DNA from: Anaerolineales bacterium UBA3082 | Lineage (GTDB): Bacteria; Chloroflexota; Anaerolineae; UBA7937 | Reading direction: 5' to 3' | NCBI GenBank assembly: GCA_002366595.1 | Contig: DFBK01000009.1 | Span: 1-49,695, forward strand | Length of the DNA: 49,695 nucleotides | Shown here: positions 7,739 to 15,824 of the stretch, piece after piece | Layout of the letters: every line of letters starts with the position of its first letter | Position numbering within the stretch: the stretch's first letter is position 1 | The notes under the pieces: generated by a model | What the model saw: the letters and a program-made list of their open reading frames with translations, nothing else | What the model was told of the DNA's origin: nothing | The model's database searches: none | Made by a program: the position numbers and the translations under genes

Positions 7739-8491
7739 TTGGTAGCCATCGAGGAACAGATCATCCTCTTTTTGGAGAACCTGCTCCAATCGATAGGCTG
7801 GGCGGGGATAGTGGTAGCCATGGCCATCGAGAGCGCCTGTATCCCCCTCCCCAGCGAGGTGACCATGCCTCTGGCAGGCTGGATGTTAGTCCAGGCCCAA
7901 GGGTTGCAAGTCGGTCTGCAACTATGGAAAACGATACTGGCCAGTGATCTATCCCGCCAGATTGGACTAGGCTCACTCTCACCAGTATCTCTCGCCGGAA
8001 TGACGGCGGCTATACTACTAGGCGGCTTCTACGGAGGGCTAGGGTGCACCATTGGCTCGGTGATAACCTACTGGCTGGGCGCTCTAGGTGGACGGCCTCT
8101 AATCGAGAGATACGGCAGATACGTTCTCATCTCTAAACACGACATGGAGTTAGCGGATAGATGGTTCGAGAGGTACGGGGAATATACCGCCTTCTTCTCT
8201 CGACTCCTGCCCATCATCAGGACCTTCATCTCCCTCCCGGCCGGGATGACCCGCATGAACTTCCCCAAGTTCACTCTCCTCACTTTCATCGGTTCCTTCA
8301 TCTGGTCAGGGGCACTGGCTTGGGCTGGCTTTGTCTTCGGTGAACACTGGCGCAAGGTGCGGGAACTGATGCGTCCCTTCGACATCCCCATCGCCATCAT
8401 CCTCCTGGCTTTGGTGGCTCTCTTTTTCTACCGACATGTGAGACGGGCTAGGGACGAGGTAACGACGACCCTCGAAGAGGGAAGAGAATAG
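7739..8491 (+). CDS. DedA-family membrane protein
   Basis: DedA (VTT/SNARE-associated) proteins are inner-membrane transporters or scramblases needed for lipid-carrier recycling and membrane homeostasis. The 250-aa product has the family signatures: AIESACIPLPSEVTMPLAGW near residue 35, an amphipathic re-entrant region, GSVITYWLGALGGRPLIERY, and FFSRLLPIIRTFISLPAG with the conserved R...P..R and AG residues. It ends with a C-terminal helix (PIAIILLALVALFFY) and a basic tail. The loop after the first helix pair is longer than usual. The start is TTG at 7739 behind AAGGAGGG (7728-7735); the spacing is short but no better codon exists. It appears monocistronic. Confidence 0.92.
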   Translation: MVAIEEQIILFLENLLQSIGWAGIVVAMAIESACIPLPSEVTMPLAGWMLVQAQGLQVGLQLWKTILASDLSRQIGLGSLSPVSLAGMTAAILLGGFYGGLGCTIGSVITYWLGALGGRPLIERYGRYVLISKHDMELADRWFERYGEYTAFFSRLLPIIRTFISLPAGMTRMNFPKFTLLTFIGSFIWSGALAWAGFVFGEHWRKVRELMRPFDIPIAIILLALVALFFYRHVRRARDEVTTTLEEGRE

Positions 8492-8774
8492 CCTCTATCG
8501 CCTTCTGGTGGTGCATATGGCCAATCTCATCGCTACGCTAGTCAACGCTCGCTGACGTCCACTGGTGTCCACGCGGGTCAAGTGTTGGTCATCATCGCAT
8601 TCCCTTCTATCACCGCTGCCTCTCTTGCGTTGCCTTCCTCTCCGTAGCAGTGATGACGATGGTGGTGGAAGAGGCGGCGAGGGCAGTGAAGATGATGGCG
8701 CTGGTAATGGATACCACCACCCTCCTCTTCCTAATCGAAAGCAGGCCTCTTCGCCATATAGTCAAGGTAGGGAC
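8492..8774 (+). other. Intergenic stretch with broken hydrophobic reading frames
   Basis: No intact gene is supported. Plus-strand frames read VLVIIAFPSITAASLAL and, one base shifted, VAFLSVAVMTMVV followed by MMALVMDTTTLLFLIE, stopping at 8776. Together they could be the remains of a small membrane protein with a frameshift, but neither piece has a convincing start. Confidence 0.25.
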
Positions 8775-8803
8775 TTGACTTTTCAGCAGAGTTCGCATAT
8801 ACT
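8775..8803 (+). promoter_or_regulatory. Promoter of the AbiE-like operon
   Basis: TTGACT at 8775-8780, a 17-bp spacer, TATACT at 8798-8803. Predicted initiation is near 8810, the first base of the first palindromic operator, so repressor binding would block promoter clearance. Confidence 0.75.
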
Positions 8804-8809
8804 CTAAAT

Positions 8810-8890
8810 AGTTACACCATTTGTGTAACTAATATGCTTAGTTACATAAATTGTGTATCTAAATAAGTTAGTTACACCATTTGTGTAACT
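8810..8890 (+). promoter_or_regulatory. Three 21-bp palindromic operators at exact 30-bp spacing
   Basis: Sites at 8810-8830 and 8870-8890 are identical (half-sites AGTTACAC and GTGTAACT). The middle one at 8840-8860 is degenerate (AGTTACAT and GTGTATCT). The starts are 8810, 8840 and 8870, close to three helical turns apart, so bound proteins would lie on the same DNA face. AbiEi antitoxins are known to bind inverted repeats in their own promoter; the winged-helix product of the next gene is the likely ligand. Confidence 0.8.
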
Positions 8891-8945
8891 AGTTTGGCTA
8901 ATCGGTCTTATTCTGTCAGATCCTTCGCATGGGTGGTGAAACGAT

Positions 8946-9851
8946 ATGGTGTGGCTACCTGAGTGGGCAGCGAAAAGTTATGTAAAACTATACTATCGAT
9001 TTCGGGATAGGCCTTTCGATTTCGCCGGTGCTCAAGAGCTTTTAGGCTATGGAAAAGCCAAAACAGCGAGAACACTTCAAGAGATTGAGAACAGCGGCCT
9101 TCTACACAGAGGCAGACTATCAACCGATCTGCGAAGGAGAATATATCGCCTCATATCCCTAGAACAATTCGCCCTTGCTTTTGCACTCTCCCAGGAATCA
9201 GAAGGCATAGAGGACAAGTTAAAGGCTGCAAGCAAGGATTTTCAGTGTGTCGTAAACGGCGCTGCGGCGGCGTACAAGTATCACGGCTATATGACCCCGG
9301 CCAAAACCGACATCAGAATTCACAAGAGGGATTTAGGCTTCTGGATCGCTCTCTTGAAGGAAAAGGGGATACAAATAGCCGTTGATGATATCCTGGCGGA
9401 GAAGCGGGGGCGAGTCATTCACCTGCACACCAACCTCACCGAAGAGACCTTCGCGCGGGCCGTCCAAATCGATGGCATCTACTACACCTCGGCAGAAGAC
9501 CTGGTGTTGGACTTCTTCAGGCATCCTACCGATACCTCATTGCTTGACGCCTTGGCTATCCTCCTAGCCTGCGCCGCAGACCTGGATTGGGACCTGCTGG
9601 CGAAAAGCGATGTGACGCAGGAACTTGGATTCGCTATGGAGGTGGTAAATAAGGAAGCCGGGAAGGAGGTCTTCTCCAAGAAACCCATCAAGAAGTTCGC
9701 AGAGAGAAAGGTCGTTCACAAGCGTTTCTCCACCAGTGCTGAATTGCTGGACTTGCCAGAGGAATATCACGACCTGGCAAAAAACTGGAACCTAGAGGTA
9801 AATATTCCGCCAAGGGTCTTTCAAAAAGCAACTTCAGATTTGGTGAGCTAA
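8946..9851 (+). CDS. AbiEi-like winged-helix antitoxin/autorepressor
   Basis: A 301-aa protein. Residues about 22-70 form a winged helix (FDFAGAQELLGYGKAKTART then IENSGLLHRGRLS). Residues about 95-210 form a nucleotidyltransferase-like or AbiEi C-terminal fold, with VVNGAAAAYKYHGYMTP, TDIRIHKRDLGFWIALLKEK and YYTSAEDLVLDFF. A basic C-terminal region follows. The gene lies 4 bases before a nucleotidyltransferase gene and behind three palindromic operators. This is the layout of AbiE type IV toxin-antitoxin systems, in which AbiEi represses the operon and counters AbiEii. The ATG at 8946 is preceded by GGTGGTG. Similarity to AbiEi is judged from architecture, not from a database match, so a related but separate family is possible. 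Confidence 0.72.
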   Translation: MVWLPEWAAKSYVKLYYRFRDRPFDFAGAQELLGYGKAKTARTLQEIENSGLLHRGRLSTDLRRRIYRLISLEQFALAFALSQESEGIEDKLKAASKDFQCVVNGAAAAYKYHGYMTPAKTDIRIHKRDLGFWIALLKEKGIQIAVDDILAEKRGRVIHLHTNLTEETFARAVQIDGIYYTSAEDLVLDFFRHPTDTSLLDALAILLACAADLDWDLLAKSDVTQELGFAMEVVNKEAGKEVFSKKPIKKFAERKVVHKRFSTSAELLDLPEEYHDLAKNWNLEVNIPPRVFQKATSDLVS

Positions 9852-9855
9852 CCCA

Positions 9856-10596
9856 TTGGACCCAATTAAAACGGAATGCCAGAGCCTGAAAGATCTCAAG
9901 GCGATTCTCGACACGGCAAAGGGATGGGGCGTCCAACTACTAGTGATCGGAGGATGGGCTGTTAATGCCCATGTGGGAGCATATCGCTATACCAAAGATA
10001 TTGACCTGGTTATGAAAACGGCTGACTTGGGTTACCTCAAAGCGTTGTTGAAACAGCACGGTTACGATGTCGAAGACAGGAAAATCTACATCGCAGGACA
10101 GAAAGAAACGGAGGATGTTCGGCTCAAGGTTCACATTAGCATAGGAGACATCGTTGATACATCGAGAAATTTTGCGCTGAAGTACTCCATCGACGAAAAT
10201 GCGTACCGCAACGCACCCCTGCTTCCAATTAGAAGTTTTCACTCACAATGTAGAGAATACGAATTAGAGGCACCAATCCTTCCCCTCAACAACCTTTTCA
10301 TAACCAAACTCTTACCCGTGGGCCGGGACTTGGATCTAGCGGACGTGGTTTCCATGATTCTACAGCACGGCAAAGAGTTACAGAGGGATTTCATCGCCAA
10401 TGGGGTGGGGAAGAACGATCTGACAAACCCCATCCAATCGCGAATTGAAAATGTCTCTCACGATGTGAGATCAGGCAAATTAGATGAGATTTGGAGGGCT
10501 CAAGTTGGCACAAGGATATCGAAAAAGAATCGCCGCCAAATCCTCGTCTTTCTAAGAGAACTTAGCAGCACCCTAAGACGATCTACTCTCGTATAG
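9856..10596 (+). CDS. AbiEii-like nucleotidyltransferase toxin
   Basis: A 246-aa member of the DNA polymerase beta-like nucleotidyltransferase superfamily. The catalytic signature is GGWAVNAHVGAYRYTKDIDL at about residues 32-51: the GG motif and the D-x-D pair. A third acidic position is likely in VRLKVHISIGDIVD. The helical C-terminal half contains LDLADVVSMILQHGKEL. AbiEii-type toxins transfer nucleotides, in characterised members to tRNA or proteins, and arrest growth after phage infection. The start is TTG at 9856, 4 bases after the antitoxin stop, consistent with translational coupling. It is shorter than classic AbiEii (about 300 aa) and could belong to the MNT or DUF6036-like branch. 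It should not be read as an antibiotic-modifying enzyme without evidence. Confidence 0.75.
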   Translation: MDPIKTECQSLKDLKAILDTAKGWGVQLLVIGGWAVNAHVGAYRYTKDIDLVMKTADLGYLKALLKQHGYDVEDRKIYIAGQKETEDVRLKVHISIGDIVDTSRNFALKYSIDENAYRNAPLLPIRSFHSQCREYELEAPILPLNNLFITKLLPVGRDLDLADVVSMILQHGKELQRDFIANGVGKNDLTNPIQSRIENVSHDVRSGKLDEIWRAQVGTRISKKNRRQILVFLRELSSTLRRSTLV

Positions 10597-10636
10597 TATA
10601 TCGGGGAAGGAACAAATTTCCTAAAGGAGGAGAAAA

Positions 10637-11227
10637 TTGGATAGGTTAGGCTGCGTAGTGGGCGTGGGGGTGCTGATCCTGCTGGCTATTGTGCTTTGCG
10701 CAGCAGTGGTCTTCCCCTGGTCCTTCTACAACCAAGTAGTCAGCCTGGACACCCAGGTGGATAACGCTTGGGCCAATGTGCAGGTGGAGTTGCAGAGGAG
10801 GATGGACCTGGTCCCCAATCTGGTGGCTGTGGTCCAAGAGGCTGGCATCCATGAGGAGGAGGTGTTCAATACCTTGGCGGACGCTAGGGCCAAACTGGCG
10901 GGGGCCATCGACCAGGACGCCCCCACCGATGAGCAGGCTATAGCGGCCAACGAGTTCGAAACGGCTCTAAGTAGACTCTTGGCCCTGGCTGAGGATAACC
11001 CAGAACTGCAAGCCTACCAATCGTTCCTGCAACTGCAGCAACAACTGCAGGAGATAGAGAACGAGGTGCGCGGTTCCCGGAGAGCCTACAACGATAGGGT
11101 ACGCGAATATAATAGGACCATCCGCCTCTTCCCAGGCAACCTTCTTGCCAGGCCCTTCGGGTTTGAGCCCCACATCTTCTTCCAGGCCGCTCCCGGGGCG
11201 GAGGAAGCACCAGAGGTGGAGTTCTAA
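10637..11227 (+). CDS. lemA: LemA family protein
   Basis: LemA proteins are membrane-anchored helical proteins of unclear function. The 196-aa product has an N-terminal transmembrane helix (GVLILLAIVLCAAVVFPW). The family block QVVSLDTQVDNAWANVQVEL then RRMDLVPNLVAVV follows, with a long helical region ending in RAYNDRVREYNRTIRLFPGN and LLARPFGFEP. The TTG start at 10637 sits 6 bases after AAAGGAGG (10623-10630). A strong hairpin follows the stop codon. No M48 peptidase or TPM-domain neighbour, often seen with LemA, is present. Confidence 0.93.
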   Translation: MDRLGCVVGVGVLILLAIVLCAAVVFPWSFYNQVVSLDTQVDNAWANVQVELQRRMDLVPNLVAVVQEAGIHEEEVFNTLADARAKLAGAIDQDAPTDEQAIAANEFETALSRLLALAEDNPELQAYQSFLQLQQQLQEIENEVRGSRRAYNDRVREYNRTIRLFPGNLLARPFGFEPHIFFQAAPGAEEAPEVEF

Positions 11228-11242
11228 AAGGGTTTAACAGAC

Positions 11243-11269
11243 AGAGGGCCAGCCGTTGGCTGGTCCTCT
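11243..11269. terminator. Bidirectional terminator between lemA and the MFS gene
   Basis: A 12-bp stem (AGAGGGCCAGCC with GGCTGGTCCTCT, one G-T pair) and a GTT loop lie between convergent genes, with CTTGCATCTCC downstream on the plus strand. It would serve both directions. Confidence 0.7.
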
Positions 11270-11280
11270 TGCATCTCCTC

Positions 11281-12708
11281 TCACAACTGGACATTTGGCG
11301 ATGTTCGGGGAGCCTCCCGCACCTTGAGCAGCGTCACCGAGGAGAGGAGAAAGCAAACGCCATAGATGGCGAAGACCACTAAATAGCCCAGTCCTGGGCT
11401 GCTCATGTTGAAGAAGTCAGCCAGGGGTCCGCCGATGCCCGCTCCTACCACCCCCGCCCCTGCTCCGGCCAGGTTGGAGATGCCCAGATAGCGCCCTGCC
11501 TCCTCGGGGGGCACCAAATCAGTCCCCAGTGCCCAGTTGGTGGTGACGAAGACCCCCGCGGCCACCCCGATGAAAAAGCCACTGAGGTAGACCATAAAGA
11601 GATTCACCGAAAAGACGAGCAGGAAAGTGCCTGCCCCGGCGACCACCCCGGTCAAGATCAGGAGCCGCCTCCGGCCGAAGCGGTCGGCTAGGAAGCCGCC
11701 ACCCAGCGCAGCGATGACGATGAATACCCCCAGCACCGCCATCAGAACGGTGGTGGCTTGAGCGGGGTTGGGGACCTTAAGCACATCTTGTAGGAAGTAT
11801 TGAGCGAAGCCCTGGATGGAGGTCGCCGCCGCAAAAAAGAGCAAACGGTTGACCACCCACCAGACGAAGGAGGAATGGTGCTCCACCCCCTCGCCGATGC
11901 CCACCCGGGCGCTCAGCCAAACGCCCACTATGATGGCTCCGGCCATGGCTACCAGCCCAGCCAAGCCTACCGCCACCAGTTGTAGGACTCCGCTCCCCAT
12001 CAGTAAGCGGCCCACGAAGCCCACTAGCCCTCCGAACACGCTGGTGGCAACCACGAAGATCAAGGTTAGAAGCACGATGCGCGCCACGCGTGGCTTTATC
12101 GGCATCTCCGGCTTCTCCCGCTGGGGCTCCTCACGCACCATCATAGTGAGCAGCATGGCGACAAGTAAGGCGGTCATGACCACCAAGATGGCAGTCCATA
12201 TCCGCCCCTGATCCACCAGCACCCCGATGCCCAAGAGCGACAACAAGATCACGGGCAACAACTCCATCACCGCCTTGACTCCCGAGGCCCTCCCCCGTTG
12301 CTCCTGGGGAACCAAGTCGGGGATCAAGCCCTGTAGAGCGCCATGGGCGATGTTGGAAGAGAATTGCAGGAAGAGCACGGCTACAAATAGCATCCAGTAA
12401 TTGCCCGACAGGGCGACGAGGGTCAGGAACACCAGATCCAAGATGGTGCCTGAGAGGATGAAAGGCCGCCGCCGCCCCCAGCGCAGGGTGGAGCGGTCGC
12501 TGAGCATCCCGGCCAAGGGCTGTACCAGGATAGCCACGATGAGACCCGCGGTCCGTAGCCCCCCGTAGTAGGTGTTCTTCAAGGCTTCGGGCACGAACTG
12601 CTGCACCAAATAGGGCAGGATGATAGGAGTCAGGCTGCCGGTGACAAAGTTCAGCCCTAGCCAGTAGATGTTAACGATGATGTAATCTATGGCTCGTAGC
12701 CTGCGCAT
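11281..12708 (-). CDS. MFS transporter, 12 transmembrane helices
   Basis: A 475-aa major facilitator. The first loop motif is AGMLSDRSTLRWGRRRPFIL near residue 66, a GPH-like or sugar-cation-symporter-like variant of the MFS GxLaDrxGrkxxl motif. The second-half counterpart is GGGFLADRFGRRRLLIL near residue 330. Hydrophobic helices fill most of the chain, with cytoplasmic linkers at REEPQREKPEMPIKPR and near the middle. Substrate cannot be told. The start ATG at 12708 follows GGGGGGAG. It converges on lemA. It lies just downstream of a hydrolase fragment and a second MFS gene on the same strand, but the two transporters are not close paralogues. Confidence 0.9.
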   Translation of the reverse strand: MRRLRAIDYIIVNIYWLGLNFVTGSLTPIILPYLVQQFVPEALKNTYYGGLRTAGLIVAILVQPLAGMLSDRSTLRWGRRRPFILSGTILDLVFLTLVALSGNYWMLFVAVLFLQFSSNIAHGALQGLIPDLVPQEQRGRASGVKAVMELLPVILLSLLGIGVLVDQGRIWTAILVVMTALLVAMLLTMMVREEPQREKPEMPIKPRVARIVLLTLIFVVATSVFGGLVGFVGRLLMGSGVLQLVAVGLAGLVAMAGAIIVGVWLSARVGIGEGVEHHSSFVWWVVNRLLFFAAATSIQGFAQYFLQDVLKVPNPAQATTVLMAVLGVFIVIAALGGGFLADRFGRRRLLILTGVVAGAGTFLLVFSVNLFMVYLSGFFIGVAAGVFVTTNWALGTDLVPPEEAGRYLGISNLAGAGAGVVGAGIGGPLADFFNMSSPGLGYLVVFAIYGVCFLLSSVTLLKVREAPRTSPNVQL

Positions 12709-12719
12709 CTCCCCCCTTT

Positions 12720-12899
12720 CTACAGATGTCGGGTTATGAACTCATAGGCCTGAGCCCAGACTGCCTCTTTTTCGCTGTCCACCACCACTTCATGACCCGA
12801 GTTCTCAAACCAGAGGAGCCGCTTATCCTCTGAGCCTAAATGCTTATAGATGGTGAGTTGGCTGCTCCCGGACGATGGTACCGAGGGCGGCACAATTGA
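12720..12899 (-). pseudogene. C-terminal remnant of an alpha/beta-hydrolase (carboxylesterase-like)
   Basis: Reading leftward, the frame gives VPPSVPSSGSSQLTIYKHL, GSEDKRLLWFENSGHEVVV and DSEKEAVWAQAYEFITRHL before the stop at 12720-12722. The SGH motif with its following acidic residues matches the catalytic-His end of monoacylglycerol-lipase or Est30-type hydrolases. The nucleophile and acid regions are gone and no start exists, so only about the last 55-60 residues survive. It is wedged between two MFS genes. Confidence 0.75.
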
Positions 12900-12933
12900 A
12901 GAGTATCGCTCTATCTATGATGATCCAGAACAT

Positions 12934-14160
12934 TTAACTAGACTGCGCCCTTTTCTCTGGATGCACCAGGAGGAGCATGAGTATAGCGCTTACGGCCACG
13001 AAAGCCCCGCTGACTAGAAAAGCGAAGGGGCGTCCCCAAGAATCCCATAGCCATCCGAAGACGAAGGGAGCAGGGATGGCGAAGAGACCCACCCACATGG
13101 AGTATCTCCCCAGGGCCTGGGCTCGATGGGCGGGGGGAGCCAAGTCGGCCACCAAAGCCGTCTGGGAGGGCGAAAGCAACCCTTGATAGACCCCATGAGC
13201 GGCGAAGAGAAGCCCCACTTGCCAAAAAGTTCGCGCCCAAGCGAAGAACGCAGTGAGGGCCCCCAGCACCAGGAAACCCAAGGCGATGAAAGGCTTGCGC
13301 CCCAAGCGGTCTGAAAGACGGCCAGCCACTAGCGCCGTGGGCGCAAAGGTGACATTGATGAACCAGTAAAGGAACACCACCATAGTTATTTGGCTGGCCC
13401 CCACCCCCAGCACTTGGGCTCCGCTCACCAGCATGAAGTTCTCCGTCACTGCCCAGAAGGAGAAGAGGCAACTGATGGCCGTGAAAAGAAAGAGGGCCCG
13501 ACTCCGGAAGGCATCGCTCGCTAATGAGACATCCCCTCTCTCCCCTCCTTCTGCCTCGACTAACCCACTCTCTCGTAATCGTGTGGAGGTGAGCCAGATG
13601 CTCACCAGGGTAGGTAGAGCAGAGAAGAAGAAGATGGCTCGATAGACGCTTTCCAAGGGGAGATAACCTCGGAGCAAAGCGAAAATCCCTAGGCCCAAAA
13701 GCGGCCCCAGGATCGCTCCCGCGGTGTCCATCGATTTGAGGATCCCGAAGGCCAAGCCTCTCTCCTCTTGAGGGACCGATTCGGCTAGAAGCGCCTCCCG
13801 AGGCGGGTTGCGCACCCCCCGGCCTATCTCATAGAGCATCTTGGGGGGTATGAGATGCCACCAGGAGCGGGCCAACCCCTGCCCCACCCTGGAGAGAGCG
13901 AGACAGATATACCCACCCCAGATGAATCCTATCCTCCCCCTGAGGTCCGATATTCGTCCCGCCACAGGCCGGAGGAGCAGCCCTGCGAGGAGAGCCAGGC
14001 TCTCTATGAAACCCAGTACCTTCATATCTCTAACCCCCAGAATCATCACCAGAAAGAGGGGGTAGAAAGCGAAGAGCATATCGGAACCGGTATCGTTGAA
14101 GAAGGCAGCCAAACTCAAGGGCATTACATTGGGTCGCCGGTGCACCTTCACTTGTGTCAT
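12934..14160 (-). CDS. MFS transporter (drug-efflux-like)
   Basis: A 408-aa major facilitator with twelve predicted helices. The conserved MFS loop appears as GRISDLRGRIGFIWGG near residue 68 and again as GRLSDRLGRKPFIALGF near residue 285. Between them are RGVRNPPREALLAESVPQEE and DTAGAILGPLLG, a motif-C-like proline/glycine-rich helix typical of exporters. This RGxxNPPRxAL pattern is common in a clade of uncharacterised bacterial and archaeal MFS proteins. The ATG at 14160 overlaps by 4 bases (ATGA) the stop of the short reading frame upstream, implying translational coupling to the decayed membrane-protease gene. The substrate is unknown. Confidence 0.9.
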   Translation of the reverse strand: MTQVKVHRRPNVMPLSLAAFFNDTGSDMLFAFYPLFLVMILGVRDMKVLGFIESLALLAGLLLRPVAGRISDLRGRIGFIWGGYICLALSRVGQGLARSWWHLIPPKMLYEIGRGVRNPPREALLAESVPQEERGLAFGILKSMDTAGAILGPLLGLGIFALLRGYLPLESVYRAIFFFSALPTLVSIWLTSTRLRESGLVEAEGGERGDVSLASDAFRSRALFLFTAISCLFSFWAVTENFMLVSGAQVLGVGASQITMVVFLYWFINVTFAPTALVAGRLSDRLGRKPFIALGFLVLGALTAFFAWARTFWQVGLLFAAHGVYQGLLSPSQTALVADLAPPAHRAQALGRYSMWVGLFAIPAPFVFGWLWDSWGRPFAFLVSGAFVAVSAILMLLLVHPEKRAQSS

Positions 14161-14624
14161 CTCATTTCCAGATAGAATAAGCCCCCACTCATGGCCCCGG
14201 TGAGAACTAGCATGAAGAGAACGGTTACTAGAGCGCCCATCCCCCCAGAGCCAGGGGGTCCTCCAGGCTAATCAGGGCTAAGGAAGAGAGGGTAATGAGA
14301 GCCATGGCTGCGCCGTTCCAGAGGGCATGAACCCCCACGCTGGCTCCGTAGGCTCCCAGCAATCGCCAAGGCTGCCCCTGAGCAAGGAAGCCGTACCATC
14401 CCAGCCCCATCAACCCGCTAGCCAGAGCATACATCAGAGTGGCCCCCCAGCGGAAGAGCATCACCAGCCACCACCCCTCCGCTGAAGAGTCCCTCCAGAG
14501 CCGAAAACCCAGCCCCGCAGGTCACTCCCCATAGGAGGGCGTCGCCTCTCCTCTGGAGCCCCAACCCCAAAAGGAGCAAAGATAGCCCAACCAGGGGCAC
14601 CACTAGCCTGCCGAGTTCATACAT
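14157..14624 (-). pseudogene. PrsW-like intramembrane protease remnant, two frameshifts
   Basis: Three frames read consecutively on the minus strand. The first is MYELGRLVVPLVGLSLLLLG, then GAGFSALEGLFSGG (14624 to about 14470). The second is MLFRWGATLMYALASGLMGL, then GASVGVHALWNGAAM (to 14228). The third is MGALVTVLFMLVLTGAMSGG (14240-14157). GAGFSALE, the LMYALASGLMG helix and HALWNG match PrsW/CAAX-like membrane protease motifs. The usual EExxK motif and N-terminal half are absent, and the first histidine position is Tyr. The second break lies at a run of six C (14240-14245), so an assembly indel could explain one shift. The last frame ends in ATGA shared with the MFS start. Confidence 0.6.
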
Positions 14625-14635
14625 CCTTTTGCAAG

Positions 14636-14663
14636 TAGGGGACGAGGCTAACCCCGTCCCCTA
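14636..14663 (-). terminator. Possible terminator of the FBP aldolase/phosphatase gene
   Basis: A 9-bp perfect stem (TAGGGGACG with CGTCCCCTA) and a 10-nt loop lie 26 bases past the stop of the minus-strand gene. No clear T-tract. Confidence 0.4.
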
Positions 14664-14688
14664 TGATATCAACCCTATGCCCCTTCCT

Positions 14689-15795
14689 CTAGCCCTCCAG
14701 GGGCTCAAACCGCCCGGCTAGCCTTTTCATCACCTGGGGCATGGTGGTGTACTCCATCTCGTCCAAGGGGAGGCGATGGGGTTCGAAGGGGCCGTGGCGT
14801 CTCAGGTAGTCGGCGATGATGTTGCAAAGGCGACGTGCCTCGTCGAAACTGGGGTCATCGAACATATCCCGGGGGCCGACGAGAAGCCCGTTGGCCAACT
14901 GGAAGCCCAAGGCTACCACCCGCGGCGGCCCATCGAAACGAGAGGGGTTGCTCTCTCGGATAGCCACGGGCATGAGAGGCCCGTGATGGGAGCCGCGCAT
15001 CCACCCCTCGACCATGTAAGGCAGGCAGAAAGGCTCTAGAACCTCGCCCACGGCCGGGAATTGACTCTGGCAGCGCACGACGCAGACCGGGTCATCTTTG
15101 CCCACGTACCTCCCCGCGATGAGGCTCAACCGTGTGGTAGAGGAAACAGCAGCGATCTCGCCCGTTTTTTTGTGATAGACCGCTTTCACGCTATATCGAC
15201 CGGGGGCCCCTATGAAGACGTAGAGGTCGTAAAGTTCCTCGGGACAATCGAAGAATATCCTCTTGCTCTCCAAGACATCGTGGACCTCGAACCTGAACCC
15301 TTTATGCATATCAGGGGAGATGATCAACCCCGCTGTATTGTAAGGGTCGGCGAACATCTTGCTCAGAGGCATATTCCAAGCCCCGGCGGAGGTCTTATCG
15401 GCCATGAAGATCAGTACCGTCTCCGACTTCCGCTCCTCGAACTCCATCTCCGCCACCCCGGGCCCCATCCCTTTCACATTGCCCGAGAAGGCATCGGAGA
15501 GGAGGTCTTGGCCTGCGCCGTACAGTTTGAGGTCCCTGGCTAGGGCGGTGCACTCCTCAAAGGTCTCCCAAGCCAGCCGGTGGATCTCCTCGTTGTCCGT
15601 GCCCTTGCGGTGGGTCATGATCAGTTCCAGGTCATCCCCCACCCGGCTAACGTGGAAATCGACGAGGAGCCCGCCTCTCTTGGCGCTCTCCAACCGCTCC
15701 TCCGCCTCTTCCATGAGGGCCGGATGCATAGACGAGTGGCCCACATAGCCACCCACATCGGCTTTGATGACGCTCAAAGTGATCTTCTCGCTCAT
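14689..15795 (-). CDS. Bifunctional fructose-1,6-bisphosphate aldolase/phosphatase (FBPA/P, class V)
   Basis: A cytosolic enzyme of gluconeogenesis that condenses DHAP and GAP to FBP and then hydrolyses it to F6P in one Mg-dependent active site. It is typical of archaea and deep-branching, often thermophilic bacteria. The 368-aa length is normal. Family blocks are KADVGGYVGHSSMHP at residue 11, the GMGPGVAEMEFEER metal/phosphate region, DKTSAGAWNMPLSKMFADPY then NTAGLIISPDMHKGF, and RYSVKAVYHK. In the last, Tyr and Lys three residues apart correspond to the aldolase Tyr and Schiff-base Lys. The ATG at 15795 is preceded by GGAAGGAGA. The upstream surface-protein gene ends 29 bases before it, so the two may share a transcript. 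Confidence 0.95.
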   Translation of the reverse strand: MSEKITLSVIKADVGGYVGHSSMHPALMEEAEERLESAKRGGLLVDFHVSRVGDDLELIMTHRKGTDNEEIHRLAWETFEECTALARDLKLYGAGQDLLSDAFSGNVKGMGPGVAEMEFEERKSETVLIFMADKTSAGAWNMPLSKMFADPYNTAGLIISPDMHKGFRFEVHDVLESKRIFFDCPEELYDLYVFIGAPGRYSVKAVYHKKTGEIAAVSSTTRLSLIAGRYVGKDDPVCVVRCQSQFPAVGEVLEPFCLPYMVEGWMRGSHHGPLMPVAIRESNPSRFDGPPRVVALGFQLANGLLVGPRDMFDDPSFDEARRLCNIIADYLRRHGPFEPHRLPLDEMEYTTMPQVMKRLAGRFEPLEG

Positions 15796-15824
15796 CGTCT
15801 CCTTCCTTTCCTAAAGAGATTAGT

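Noticed and set aside
8809..8891. CRISPR-like array
   Set aside because: Three palindromic units with 9-bp gaps are operator-like, too short and too few for CRISPR; no cas genes are in the window.
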